NCBI GenBank assembly: GCA_021414185.1
Contig: JAIOOZ010000135.1
Coordinates: 1-20,409, forward strand
Length of the DNA: 20,409 bases
Direction: 5' to 3'
From: Betaproteobacteria bacterium
Lineage (GTDB): Bacteria; Pseudomonadota; Gammaproteobacteria; Burkholderiales; SG8-41
The notes under the pieces were generated by a model. The model was not told where the DNA came from. It saw nothing but the letters and a program-made list of their open reading frames with translations, and ran no database searches. Every line of letters starts with the position of its first letter. Positions within the stretch are counted from its first letter, which is position 1. Made by a program: the position numbers and the translations under genes. This document shows positions 1 through 7,070 of the stretch, piece after piece.

Positions 1-440
1 TCGCGACCATCAAGGATCTCGAAGGTAAAAAGGTGAGCGTGATTCCAGGCACCACCACTGAAAAAGTCCTGCAGACGGCGCTCGACCAGGCGCAGGTCAG
101 GGCGCAGATCCTGCCGGTGCGCACCCACGCCGAAGGCTATGTGGCGCTGCGCGAGGACAAGATCGACGCCTATGCGTCCGACCGCATCATATTGGTCGGT
201 CTCGCGTTGAACGGCATCGATGCGCCGTCGTACCGCCTGAGCGACGAGATGTTTTCGTACGAGCCCTATGCGTTGATGATGCGCCGCGACGCCGATTTCA
301 GGCTCGCCGTAAACCGCGAGCTCGCGCGGCTCTACCGCAGCGGCGATATTCTGAATATTTACGGGCGCTGGTACGGCCCGCTCGGCGAGCCGAGCACGCT
401 CCTGAAGGCCATGTTTTTCCTGAATGCCACGCCGGAATAG
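1..440 (+). CDS. amino-acid ABC transporter substrate-binding protein, C-terminal part
   Basis: The reading frame is open from base 3, so the gene starts outside the window; about 145 C-terminal residues are present. The text TIKDLEGKKVSVIPGTTTEK is the typical start of the second lobe of family 3 periplasmic solute-binding proteins. It is followed by the DAYASDR segment that lines the ligand cleft and by a C-terminal helix ending LLKAMFFLNATPE, which resembles glutamate/aspartate binding proteins of the GltI type. Proteins of this family sit in the periplasm and hand a polar amino acid to an inner-membrane ABC permease. No permease or ATPase of the matching type follows, so partners must be upstream or elsewhere. 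Ligand identity is inferred only from the ending. No convincing terminator follows the stop. Confidence 0.85.
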   Translation, partial: ATIKDLEGKKVSVIPGTTTEKVLQTALDQAQVRAQILPVRTHAEGYVALREDKIDAYASDRIILVGLALNGIDAPSYRLSDEMFSYEPYALMMRRDADFRLAVNRELARLYRSGDILNIYGRWYGPLGEPSTLLKAMFFLNATPE

Positions 441-486
441 CCGACTTTTCCCGCCTGCCGGCGGCTGCGCACGGCGCCCCAAAACC

Positions 487-495
487 TGCGATAAT
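487..495 (+). promoter_or_regulatory. possible extended -10 promoter element before the ABC operon
   Basis: TGC followed by GATAAT forms an extended -10 element inside the 278-base gap between the binding-protein gene and the ABC ATPase. No good -35 is visible 17 bases upstream. The same TGC-GATAAT word recurs at 8063. The transcript would have a leader of over 200 nt before the ATPase start at 719. A GTG at 547, ten bases after AGGAGG at 531-536, opens a 13-residue frame ending at 588; I do not call it a gene. The rest of the gap shows only a GC palindrome at 567-578. Confidence 0.4.
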
Positions 496-718
496 CCGGC
501 TCCGCGTTGGCGGCAGGGGCGTCGCCGTGCAGGAGGATCCCTCGCGGTGGCATTGATTCAGCAGCGACCGGGCCCGGTTTCATCGTAGTGCGGGAACTTC
601 AAGCGAAGTCGGGCGGTCGATAGTCAGCGTCGGGCTTGAATCGCCCGGACGCAACCCAGGGTGGCAAATACAAGAAGCGCGCGGACAGCAGTCCCGTCAG
701 CGCGGCGGAGAGGTCGTA

Positions 719-1675
719 ATGATCAAAGTCGAAAATCTGGTGAAATCGTTTGGCGCCAAGCATGCCGTCGACGATATTTCTTTCAGCGTCGAGCGCGGCG
801 AGGTGCTGGGGTTTCTGGGGCCCAACGGCGCCGGCAAATCGACCACCATGCGCATCATTACCGGGTTTTACCCGCCGACGTCGGGCCGCGTCACCATCGG
901 CGGCTTCGACATCGTCGACGATCCGCTGCCCGCCAAGCGCCTCATCGGCTACCTGCCGGAGAACGCGCCGGGCTACGCCGACATGACGGTGCACGGATTC
1001 CTGGGGTTCGCGGCCGACTTGCGCGGGCTCAAAGGCGACGCCAAGAAAAAAGCCGTGCACACCGCGGTCGAAACCTGTTTCCTCGAGGGCGTGCTGTACC
1101 AGACCATAGACACCCTGTCGAAAGGCTACAAGCACCGCACCTGCCTTGCGCAATCCATCATTCACGACCCCGATATCCTGGTGCTCGACGAGCCCACCGA
1201 CGGCCTCGACCCCAACCAGAAGCACGAGGTGCGCGCTCTCATCAAGCGCATGGGTGAGAAAAAAGCCATCGTGTTTTCGACGCATATCCTGGAAGAAGTC
1301 GAGGCGGCGTGCACGCGGGTCATCATCATCGACCGCGGCAAAATCGTCGCCAGCGGCACCCCGCGCGAACTGAAGGCGCGTTCCGAATTCGCCGGTGCGG
1401 TACGCTTTGCCACGAAGAGCGCGAACGCCGCGACGCTGGGCGCCAAGCTCGCGCCGCTGGCCGCGCGCACCGAAGTGCTGAGTGAAGCCGGCGGCAACGT
1501 CGTGATGCGCGCCTATCCGCGCGAGCGCGGCGGCAACGGCGCGTTCGTCGGCAGCATCGCCGAACTCGCTCGCAGCGAAAGCTGGCAGCTCGACGAGATC
1601 CACGTCGAGGAAGGGCGTCTCGACGAGGTGTTCCGCTCGATCACGCTGCCGGACACCGTCAAAGGAGCGCATTGA
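719..1675 (+). CDS. ABC transporter ATP-binding protein, gliding (GldA-like) type
   Basis: A 318-residue ABC ATPase that should power the membrane complex encoded by the next three genes. Walker A is GPNGAGKST at residues 34-42. The Q-loop region reads YLPEN (78-82), with glutamate where glutamine is usual, as is common in GldA-like ATPases. The signature is LSKGY (133-137), Walker B is ILVLDE (153-158), the D-loop is GLDP (162-165) and the switch histidine lies in STHILEE near 189. About 100 further residues form the C-terminal extension seen in this class. The ATG at 719 follows a GGAGAGG ribosome site. The permease gene starts one base after this stop codon, so the two are likely translated together. 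The substrate is unknown; in the gliding family the complex acts at the cell surface, but motility is not implied here. Confidence 0.93.
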   Translation: MIKVENLVKSFGAKHAVDDISFSVERGEVLGFLGPNGAGKSTTMRIITGFYPPTSGRVTIGGFDIVDDPLPAKRLIGYLPENAPGYADMTVHGFLGFAADLRGLKGDAKKKAVHTAVETCFLEGVLYQTIDTLSKGYKHRTCLAQSIIHDPDILVLDEPTDGLDPNQKHEVRALIKRMGEKKAIVFSTHILEEVEAACTRVIIIDRGKIVASGTPRELKARSEFAGAVRFATKSANAATLGAKLAPLAARTEVLSEAGGNVVMRAYPRERGGNGAFVGSIAELARSESWQLDEIHVEEGRLDEVFRSITLPDTVKGAH

Positions 1676-1676
1676 G

Positions 1677-2283
1677 ATGAACGCGGGCAACAATATCATC
1701 GCCATCATGAAACGCGAACTCGGCGGCTATTTCACGTCGCCTGCCGGCGGCCGGCATGCGCCTGTGGTCGGAAGAGCGCCGCCTCGGCACCCTGGAACTG
1801 CTGCTGACCATGCCGATTACGACGTGGCAGGCAATCGTCGGCAAGTTTCTCGCCTCGTGGATATTTCTCATCCTCGCCCTGGCGTTGACCTTCCCGGTGT
1901 GGATTACGGTGAACTGGCTCGGCCGGCCCGACAACGGCGTCATTTTTGCCGGCTACGTCGGCAGCGCGCTGCTGTCCGGGGCCTACCTCGCGATCAGTTG
2001 CATGACTTCGGCGATGACGCGCAACCAGGTGATCAGCTTCATCGTGTCGGTGGTGATCTGCCTCTTCCTGATCCTGGCCGGCTTCACGCCGGTCACCGAC
2101 CTTTTGGTGCGCTGGGCGAACCCGGCGTTCGTGCAGACCATCGCGGCGTTCAGCGTGATGACGCATTTCGAGGGCTTCCAGCGCGGCGTGCTCGATTTGC
2201 GCGACGTCGTGTTTTTCGTGTCGCTGATCGGGTTTGCGCTGTTTACGACGGGGGTCGTCATCCGCGGCCACCGCGCAGGATAA
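1677..2283 (+). pseudogene. ABC-2 type permease (GldF-like) with internal deletion and frame change
   Basis: The frame opening at 1677 encodes a normal permease N-terminus (KRELGGYFTSP) until about base 1742. The reading then has to move to another frame, where text from about 1741 gives LPAAGMRLWSEERRLGTLEL and continues to the stop at 2281-2283. In GldF-like permeases roughly 50 residues, including the first membrane helix, separate the SP of the amino end from the MRLWxEER motif. Here they are adjacent and out of frame. The remaining part keeps four or five hydrophobic helices (for example residues matching FLASWIFLILALALTFPVW). An internal ATG at 1756 has no clear ribosome site. Either the gene is broken or the assembly lost about 150 bases. 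The neighbouring operon genes look intact, which makes an assembly or very recent event plausible. Confidence 0.8.
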
Positions 2284-2289
2284 AGAGCC

Positions 2290-4188
2290 ATGCACAAAAA
2301 ACATCTCGCAACTCTGGTTTATTCCGCCGGCGGTGTCGCCGCGCTGGTGGTGATCCTGATCGCCGTCAATTTTCTGCTCGGCGCGTTCAACGCCCGGGTC
2401 GATCTCACGCAGGGCAGCGTTTACACGCTGTCGCAGGGCACCCAGGCCATCGTCAGCAAGCTCGACGCGCCGGTCAAGATCCGGCTTTACTATTCGCAGG
2501 GCAGCGCGGTGGTGCCGGTCGGCCTCAAGACTTTTGCCAAACGCGTCGAAGACCTGCTCTCCGAGTTCGAGCGCGCGGGCCGCGGCAAAGTCATCATCGA
2601 AAAACTGAACCCGGAGCCCGATTCGGACGCCGAGGATTCGGCGGTGCTCGACGGCATCGAAGGCCAGCTTACCAATACCCAGGAGAAATTTTACCTCGGC
2701 CTCTCGGTGAGTTTCCTCGACCAGAAAGCGGCGCTCCCGGTGCTGGCCCCCGACCGCGAGCAATTGCTCGAGTACGACATCACGCGCGCCATCACGCGCG
2801 TCGCATCGATCGCCAAGCCGGTGGTCGGCATCATGAGCGGGTTGCCGGTCATGGGGCGCCCCCTGAATCCGATGACCAAGCAGCAGCCGACCGAGCCGTG
2901 GACGCTGTCGACCGAACTGCAGAACATATTCACTGTCAAGAAAGTCGATCTCAAGGCCGAGAAGATCCCCGACGACATCAAGGTGCTGCTGGTCATACAC
3001 CCGCGCGATATTTCCGAGACCACCGAGTACGCGCTCGACCAGTTCATCCTGCGCGGCGGCAAGATGATCGCCTTTCTCGATTCGTACGCTTACTTCGACC
3101 AGCAGCCCGATCTGCAGAATCCGTTCGGCGGCAACAACGCCGGCCAGTCGACTTTTTACCGTTTGCTCAAGCACTGGGGCTACGGCATGGAAATGGGCAA
3201 GGTCGTGGCGGACCTGACTTACGCAAGCGGCGCCGGGCCGCGCATCCTGCCGACGCTGCTGTCGCTCAACAGCGAAGCGCTCAACAAGGACGATGTCGTG
3301 GCGAGCCAGGTTGGCACGCTGCTGCTGCCGTTCGCCAGCACGTTTACCGGCAAGCCCGCCGAAGGGCTGACGCAAACGGTGCTGGTGCAATCGTCGCCCA
3401 ACGCGATGCTGGCCGATCTCATCATCGCGACGTTGTCGGGCGAGCCCTCGACGCGCGGTTTTCAACCGGCGGGTTCGCCCTATCCGCTGGCGATCCGGGT
3501 GACCGGCAAATTCAAGACGGCGTTTCCCGAAGGCAAGCCCAAGCCGTACGAGCCGCCGTCGAAAGATCCGAAAAAAGCCGCGGAAAAAGCCGACGAACAG
3601 AAGGGTGAGTCCCAGTTGACAGAGGCAGCGCAGGAGAATTCCGTCGTGCTGGTGTCAGACGTCGATATGCTGACCGACGGCGCCGCGGTCGAGATCCAGG
3701 AAGTTTTCGGCCAGCGCCTGGCAGTCCCGCGCAACGGCAACCTGAATTTCGCGCAGAGTCTCGTCGAGCAGGTCGCGGGCGACTTCGACCTCACCAAGCT
3801 GCGCAGCCGCGCCGCGTTCACGCGTCCGCTCACCGTCATCCAGCAGATGGAAGCGCGCGCGCAACAGAGCTATCTCGGCAAGATCAAGGAACTCGAGGAC
3901 AACCTGCAGCAAACGCAGGAAAAGCTCACCGCGCTGCAAAAAACGCGCGCCGGCGCGCAGGCTGCGACGATGTCGCCCGAGCAGCAGGTTGAAGTCGAGA
4001 ACTTCAAGAAGAAAGCGATCGAAACGCGCCGCGACCTGAAAGAACTGCGCAAGAACCTGCGGGTCGAAAGCGAATCGCTGCAGTTCTGGACCAAGGTCGT
4101 CAACATCGGCCTGGTGCCGCTGCTGGTTGTACTGCTCGGATTCGGGTTGGCAATGGCGCGGCGGCGCAAGACCGTGGTGGCCAAATGA
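2290..4188 (+). CDS. GldG-like ABC transporter auxiliary protein
   Basis: A 632-residue protein of the ABC-type auxiliary family that accompanies GldA/GldF-like genes. A membrane helix at about residues 9-32 is followed by the family hallmark text VDLTQGSVYTLSQGTQAIV and then a large periplasmic region. A charged, glutamine-rich segment from about residue 525 to 600 is a likely coiled coil. A second hydrophobic helix near 603-625 precedes an arginine/lysine-rich cytoplasmic end. The topology is therefore two membrane anchors holding a periplasmic domain. The ATG is six bases after the permease stop and its own stop overlaps the next start as ATGA at 4185-4188, so the genes form one operon. 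The biochemical role of this family is not established; it is probably part of the same membrane complex. Confidence 0.88.
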   Translation: MHKKHLATLVYSAGGVAALVVILIAVNFLLGAFNARVDLTQGSVYTLSQGTQAIVSKLDAPVKIRLYYSQGSAVVPVGLKTFAKRVEDLLSEFERAGRGKVIIEKLNPEPDSDAEDSAVLDGIEGQLTNTQEKFYLGLSVSFLDQKAALPVLAPDREQLLEYDITRAITRVASIAKPVVGIMSGLPVMGRPLNPMTKQQPTEPWTLSTELQNIFTVKKVDLKAEKIPDDIKVLLVIHPRDISETTEYALDQFILRGGKMIAFLDSYAYFDQQPDLQNPFGGNNAGQSTFYRLLKHWGYGMEMGKVVADLTYASGAGPRILPTLLSLNSEALNKDDVVASQVGTLLLPFASTFTGKPAEGLTQTVLVQSSPNAMLADLIIATLSGEPSTRGFQPAGSPYPLAIRVTGKFKTAFPEGKPKPYEPPSKDPKKAAEKADEQKGESQLTEAAQENSVVLVSDVDMLTDGAAVEIQEVFGQRLAVPRNGNLNFAQSLVEQVAGDFDLTKLRSRAAFTRPLTVIQQMEARAQQSYLGKIKELEDNLQQTQEKLTALQKTRAGAQAATMSPEQQVEVENFKKKAIETRRDLKELRKNLRVESESLQFWTKVVNIGLVPLLVVLLGFGLAMARRRKTVVAK

Positions 4189-5321
4189 ACCGTAAAACGT
4201 TCCTGATCCTGATCGGCCTGCTGGTGGTGCTGGGCGGCGCCGGCGCCGTGCTGTTCTGGCAGGATCTCGGCACATGGCGCAGCAGCAATACGCGGATCGG
4301 TTTCAAGCCGTTCGAAAAACTGCCGGTCAATGAGGTCGCGCAAATCCGTTTATATGACGGCAAGGGCGAAGTCACGCTGGCGCTGAAGGACGGCCGCTGG
4401 ACCGTGAAGGAACGCGGTGATTACAGCGCGAGCGTGCAGGAAATCGGCAACCTGCTGGTGAAACTGCCCGACCTTAAAGTCGTGCAGACGGAAAATGTAG
4501 GTGCCACGCTGCTGCCGCGGCTGAGCCTGGTGGCCCCGGCGGCGAACGCAAAAGCGGACGCCAAGGCGGAAGGCGCCGGCACGCAACTGGAATTGAGCGA
4601 CAAGAGCGGCAAGCTGATTGGCAGCCTGCTGCTCGGCAAGATAGTTGTAAAAATAGAACCGAGCCCGTTGCCGGTCAAGCAGGAGACGCCGGTCGGGCGC
4701 TACGTGTTGAGCCCGGGCAAACCGACCGTGCTCGTCATGTCGGACGCGCTGAAAAACGCCGACGCCAAGCCGGACCTGTGGCTGGCCAAAGAATTCTTCA
4801 AGGCCGACCGCATCAGGTCGCTGGCGACAAGCGGTGACGGCGCGTCATGGAAAATCGCGCGCAAGGAAGAATACGGCCAGTGGAAATTCGCGGACGGCGG
4901 CGGTGAACTCGATCCAAGCAAGGCGGTTGCCGCGGTCAACGGGCTGGCTGGACTGGCCTTCAGCGACGTCGCGCTCGACGTGAAGGCGGAGAACTTCGAC
5001 AAGCCGCGCACGCTGGTGGCGGAAACCTACGACAACCTCGTTTACACGATCCGCATTGCGCGCAAGCCCGGCAGCGACGATTACTATCTGGCGGTCGCGC
5101 TGAGCGGTGAGCCGGCGCGCACGCGCGTGCCGGAAAAAGGCGAGAAGCCCGCCGACAAGGAACGTCTCGACAAGCAGTTCGACGACACGCTGAAAAAGCT
5201 CGACGAACGGGTGAAATTCGAAAAGACCCTCTCCGCATGGACCTACGTGGTCCCCGCCAAGGCGCTGGAGCCGCTGATCAGGGCGCGCGGCGATCTGGTC
5301 GCTGTGGCCCGCAAGAAATAG
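4185..5321 (+). CDS. DUF4340 domain protein, membrane anchored
   Basis: A 378-residue protein with one N-terminal membrane helix (residues about 4-24, FLILIGLLVVLGGAGAVLFW) and a periplasmic remainder made of repeated beta-rich units. One example is the stretch IRLYDGKGEVTLALKDGRW, typical of DUF4340. This family is regularly found directly after GldG-like genes, as here, where start and upstream stop share the four bases ATGA. It most likely forms the outer, periplasmic part of the ABC complex. No enzyme motif is visible. The end is rich in charged residues, and the operon stops here. No + strand U-tract terminator follows; the strong hairpin at 5339-5363 has its T-run on the other strand. 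Confidence 0.85.
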   Translation: MNRKTFLILIGLLVVLGGAGAVLFWQDLGTWRSSNTRIGFKPFEKLPVNEVAQIRLYDGKGEVTLALKDGRWTVKERGDYSASVQEIGNLLVKLPDLKVVQTENVGATLLPRLSLVAPAANAKADAKAEGAGTQLELSDKSGKLIGSLLLGKIVVKIEPSPLPVKQETPVGRYVLSPGKPTVLVMSDALKNADAKPDLWLAKEFFKADRIRSLATSGDGASWKIARKEEYGQWKFADGGGELDPSKAVAAVNGLAGLAFSDVALDVKAENFDKPRTLVAETYDNLVYTIRIARKPGSDDYYLAVALSGEPARTRVPEKGEKPADKERLDKQFDDTLKKLDERVKFEKTLSAWTYVVPAKALEPLIRARGDLVAVARKK

Positions 5322-5328
5322 GTCTCGC

Positions 5329-5363
5329 AAAAAAGAAAGCGCGCAATCCTGCGGATTGCGCGC
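5329..5363 (-). terminator. intrinsic terminator, minus strand
   Basis: An 11-bp perfect stem (GCGCGCAATCC at 5339-5349 against 5353-5363, three-base loop) is followed on the minus strand by TTTCTTTTTT (5338-5329). This is a textbook rho-independent terminator for leftward transcription. On the + strand it lacks a U-tract, although the hairpin could still protect the 3' end of the DUF4340 transcript. There is no minus-strand protein gene to its right that would need it. Confidence 0.8.
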
Positions 5364-5424
5364 GAACCACGCTAAGCGTGGAAGAGGAAAGAGCCGAGGC
5401 AGCCTCAAGGGGATGAGCGCCTCA
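5329..5424 (-). ncRNA. candidate small RNA, about 95 nt
   Basis: Leftward transcription from the extended -10 at 5438-5430 would start near 5423 and end at the terminator at 5329. Reading 5' to 3' on the minus strand, the RNA would hold a GAGGC/GCCTC pairing at its start. A single-stranded pyrimidine run CTCTTTCCTCTTCC (about 5393-5380) comes next, then a 6-bp hairpin CCACGC-TTA-GCGTGG (5381-5367), then the 11-bp terminator hairpin and U-run. The pyrimidine run is complementary to purine-rich ribosome binding sites. That is a common feature of base-pairing regulatory RNAs. I do not recognise a named family, and no protein frame is evident. Expression is inferred from sequence only. Confidence 0.55.
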
Positions 5425-5429
5425 CAAGC

Positions 5430-5456
5430 AGAATAGCAAATAGTGCCGCGCGGCAA
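5430..5456 (-). promoter_or_regulatory. promoter of the candidate small RNA
   Basis: On the minus strand TTGCCG (5456-5451) lies 15 bases from TATTCT (5435-5430). The -10 is preceded by TGC (5438-5436), giving an extended -10 of the same style as those at 487, 8063 and 12726. The short spacer is tolerable with an extended -10. Confidence 0.5.
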
Positions 5457-5533
5457 GCCCAGAACAGAGGGGTAAACCGGCGCCAAATCCAGGTTTCACC
5501 CGCCGCGCCGCGGTCCTCCAGTGCGCGCTGGGG

Positions 5534-5539
5534 TATACT
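5534..5539 (+). promoter_or_regulatory. -10 box of the hydratase operon
   Basis: TATACT lies 30 bases before the ATG at 5569, giving an expected start near 5546 and a leader of about 23 nt. The -35 position (around 5511) reads CGGTCC and is poor, so an activator may be needed. Confidence 0.45.
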
Positions 5540-5568
5540 TTCAGCGCCATTTACCAGACAGCCATGCC

Positions 5569-5874
5569 ATGACCCGCGCAGTACATGATCTGGGCGGCCA
5601 GCCCGCCGGCCCGCTTGATCTCGCCGAGCACGACCGCACGTTCTTCGACCAGCGCGTCGATGCGATGATGCGCCTGCTCGCGCATCCCGAGCATGGGCAT
5701 TACACGGTGGACGCGATGCGCCGCGCGATCGAATCGCTGCCGCGCGATGAATACGACGGGTTGGGCTATTACGAGCGCTGGGTGCGCGCGATACGCCAGC
5801 TGGTGGTCGAAAAAGGCCTGCTCAGCGAAGACGAACTGAACCGCAAGCTTGCAGTGTTGGCGGGCGAACCATGA
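5569..5874 (+). CDS. nitrile hydratase / thiocyanate hydrolase-type subunit, beta N-terminal half
   Basis: A 101-residue protein matching the N-terminal helical half of nitrile hydratase beta subunits. It opens with the VHDLGG motif, has a helical middle (FFDQRVDAMMRLLA) and ends with the YYERWVRAIRQLVVEKGLL segment typical of this domain. In ordinary nitrile hydratases this half is fused to the barrel domain encoded here by the next gene. A split arrangement is known for thiocyanate hydrolase. The ATG at 5569 is chosen because the family homology begins with it; the frame is open back to 5521 but that extension is unlike the family. The stop overlaps the next ATG (ATGA, 5871-5874), so the halves should be made in equal amounts. 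At 101 residues it is shorter than I recall for the thiocyanate hydrolase subunit. Confidence 0.82.
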   Translation: MTRAVHDLGGQPAGPLDLAEHDRTFFDQRVDAMMRLLAHPEHGHYTVDAMRRAIESLPRDEYDGLGYYERWVRAIRQLVVEKGLLSEDELNRKLAVLAGEP

Positions 5875-6152
5875 CGCCGTCGTTTGCTCCCGGCGACAAA
5901 GTGAAGGTGCGCGCGGCGGACGTGACGACCCATTGCCGCACGCCGCATTATTTGCGCGGCAAGCGCGGTGTGGTGGCGCGCGTGTTCGGCGCGTTTCCCA
6001 ACCCCGAGCAGCTTGCCTATCACCGCCTCGGTGTGCCGTACCAGCCGCTCTACCAGATTGAGTTCGATTTCCGGGAGGTGTGGGGCAAAGCGGCAGCCAA
6101 CACCATAATCACGGCCGACATTTATCAGCACTGGCTGGAGCGCGACGCCTGA
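5871..6152 (+). CDS. nitrile hydratase / thiocyanate hydrolase-type subunit, beta C-terminal half
   Basis: A 93-residue SH3-like barrel domain corresponding to the C-terminal half of nitrile hydratase beta. Visible family signs are FAPGDKVKVR near the start, CRTPHYLRGKRGVV (about residues 22-35, holding conserved arginines), PLYQIEFDFREVWG, and the ending of the type ADIYQHWLE. It should pack against the metal subunit and help close the active site. The start overlaps the stop of the N-terminal half by four bases and its own stop lies two bases before the metal subunit, so the order is beta-N, beta-C, alpha. From memory this matches the gene order of the thiocyanate hydrolase operon. The separation is by clean start and stop codons, not by a frameshift within one gene. 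Confidence 0.85.
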   Translation: MTPSFAPGDKVKVRAADVTTHCRTPHYLRGKRGVVARVFGAFPNPEQLAYHRLGVPYQPLYQIEFDFREVWGKAAANTIITADIYQHWLERDA

Positions 6153-6154
6153 CC

Positions 6155-6829
6155 ATGGCACACGATCACGATCATCCGCATCACGATCACGGCCATGATC
6201 ATGCGCACGGTGACGATCCGCACGCGCCGGTCAACGAGGCGCACGGCGTGCGGCCAGAATCCGCCCTGCTCGAGCGCGCACTGCGCGAACTCTTGATCGA
6301 AAAAAATGTTTTCACGGCGGCCGGCCTGCAGCGCCAGATCGAACTGACCGAGTCGCGCAACCCCGAGCTTGGCGCCAGGGTCGTCGCCCGCGCGTGGGCC
6401 GATCCGCAGTACAAGGCGCGGCTGCTCGCGGACGCCAAGCCGGCAATCGAGAGCCTGCTCGGCATCGACCTTAATCTCACGCCGGAACTCACCGTGGTCG
6501 AGAACACGTCCGCCCGCCACCACGTCATCTGCTGCACGTTGTGCTCATGTTATCCGCGCGCGGTGCTGGGTATCCCGCCGGCGTGGTACAAAAGCCCCGA
6601 ATATCGTGCCCGCATGGTGAGCGAGCCGCGCGCGGTGCTGGCGGAATTCGGCACCCGGCTGCCCGACGACGTCGAGGTGCGCGTGGTCGACTCGACCGCC
6701 GACATGCGTTATATGGTGCTGCCGCTGCGGCCGCGCCACACCGACAACATGAGCGAGGCGGAGCTGGTGGCGCTCATCACGCGCGATTCGATGATAGGTG
6801 TTACGGTGTTACCCGAGCCGCGGCGCTGA
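6155..6829 (+). CDS. cobalt-type nitrile hydratase alpha / thiocyanate hydrolase gamma-like metal subunit
   Basis: A 224-residue catalytic subunit. The metal claw is C-T-L-C-S-C at residues 127-132; threonine at its second position is typical of cobalt rather than iron enzymes. The following text YPRAVLGIPPAWYKSPEYRARM and VRVVDSTADMRYMVLPLRP is standard for the family, as is the ending ITRDSMIGV. A further cysteine (C126) sits just before the claw. The first 23 residues contain nine histidines in a His-Asp pattern, a likely metal-loading tail seen in some cobalt hydratases. The start at 6155 is two bases after the beta-C stop; GGAG at 6137-6140 is rather far, so translation is probably coupled. 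The substrate, a nitrile or thiocyanate, cannot be decided by eye. The split beta favours a thiocyanate hydrolase-like architecture. Confidence 0.88.
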   Translation: MAHDHDHPHHDHGHDHAHGDDPHAPVNEAHGVRPESALLERALRELLIEKNVFTAAGLQRQIELTESRNPELGARVVARAWADPQYKARLLADAKPAIESLLGIDLNLTPELTVVENTSARHHVICCTLCSCYPRAVLGIPPAWYKSPEYRARMVSEPRAVLAEFGTRLPDDVEVRVVDSTADMRYMVLPLRPRHTDNMSEAELVALITRDSMIGVTVLPEPRR

Positions 6830-6868
6830 GCCGGCGGTCTTTTCATTCGTCACGAGGCAAGTGCAAAC

Positions 6869-7066
6869 ATGAAGTTCAAAGATCTGCTCAAGTCGCCGGT
6901 GTTTCCTTCCGGACATCGCTGGAGTTTCGCCAAGCGCAAGAAAGTCTATGAATCCGATGTCACCGCGCTGGTGCGCACCATGCTGCAGGATGAGAGCATA
7001 CGCGCCGACCAGCGGTTCGCATGGGAACGCTGGCGCGCGGAAGACCGCATCGCGAAAAAGGCCTGA
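6869..7066 (+). CDS. small basic protein of unknown function in the hydratase operon
   Basis: A 65-residue frame beginning MKFKDLLKSPVFPSGHRW, with GAGG at 6854-6857 as a plausible ribosome site. It is rich in Arg, Lys, Trp and acidic residues, has no membrane segment, signal peptide or cysteine, and looks like two or three amphipathic helices (ESDVTALVRTMLQD, then RADQRFAWERWRAED). It lies 39 bases after the metal subunit and four bases before the start of the TctC gene, so it belongs to the operon. Nitrile hydratase operons usually carry a small activator or cobalt-insertion helper around this position. This protein could fill that role, but I do not recognise it as one of the known activators, so function is inference. 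Confidence 0.7.
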   Translation: MKFKDLLKSPVFPSGHRWSFAKRKKVYESDVTALVRTMLQDESIRADQRFAWERWRAEDRIAKKA

Positions 7067-7070
7067 TCGC

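Noticed and set aside
567..578. 12-base palindrome ACCGGGCCCGGT in the gap before the ABC operon
   Set aside because: A single GC palindrome in a GC-rich genome, with no promoter overlap or second copy, is weak evidence for an operator.
547..588. 13-residue frame from GTG after AGGAGG
   Set aside because: Very short, with ten-base spacing and no conserved feature; could be chance.
599..1708. Long minus-strand frame of 369 codons opposite the ABC ATPase
   Set aside because: It is a GC-rich antisense shadow of a gene with unmistakable Walker motifs; its translation is Arg/Ala/Gly-rich and shows no domain.
1732..3465. Minus-strand frame of 577 codons opposite the permease and GldG-like genes
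   Set aside because: Composition is that of an antisense frame (runs of Arg, Gln, His, Asp) and it spans the coding regions of two recognised genes.
1677..3608. Single + strand frame of 643 codons starting at the permease ATG
   Set aside because: Only the first 20 or so residues are permease; the rest is the wrong frame of the permease and GldG-like genes, opened by the deletion.
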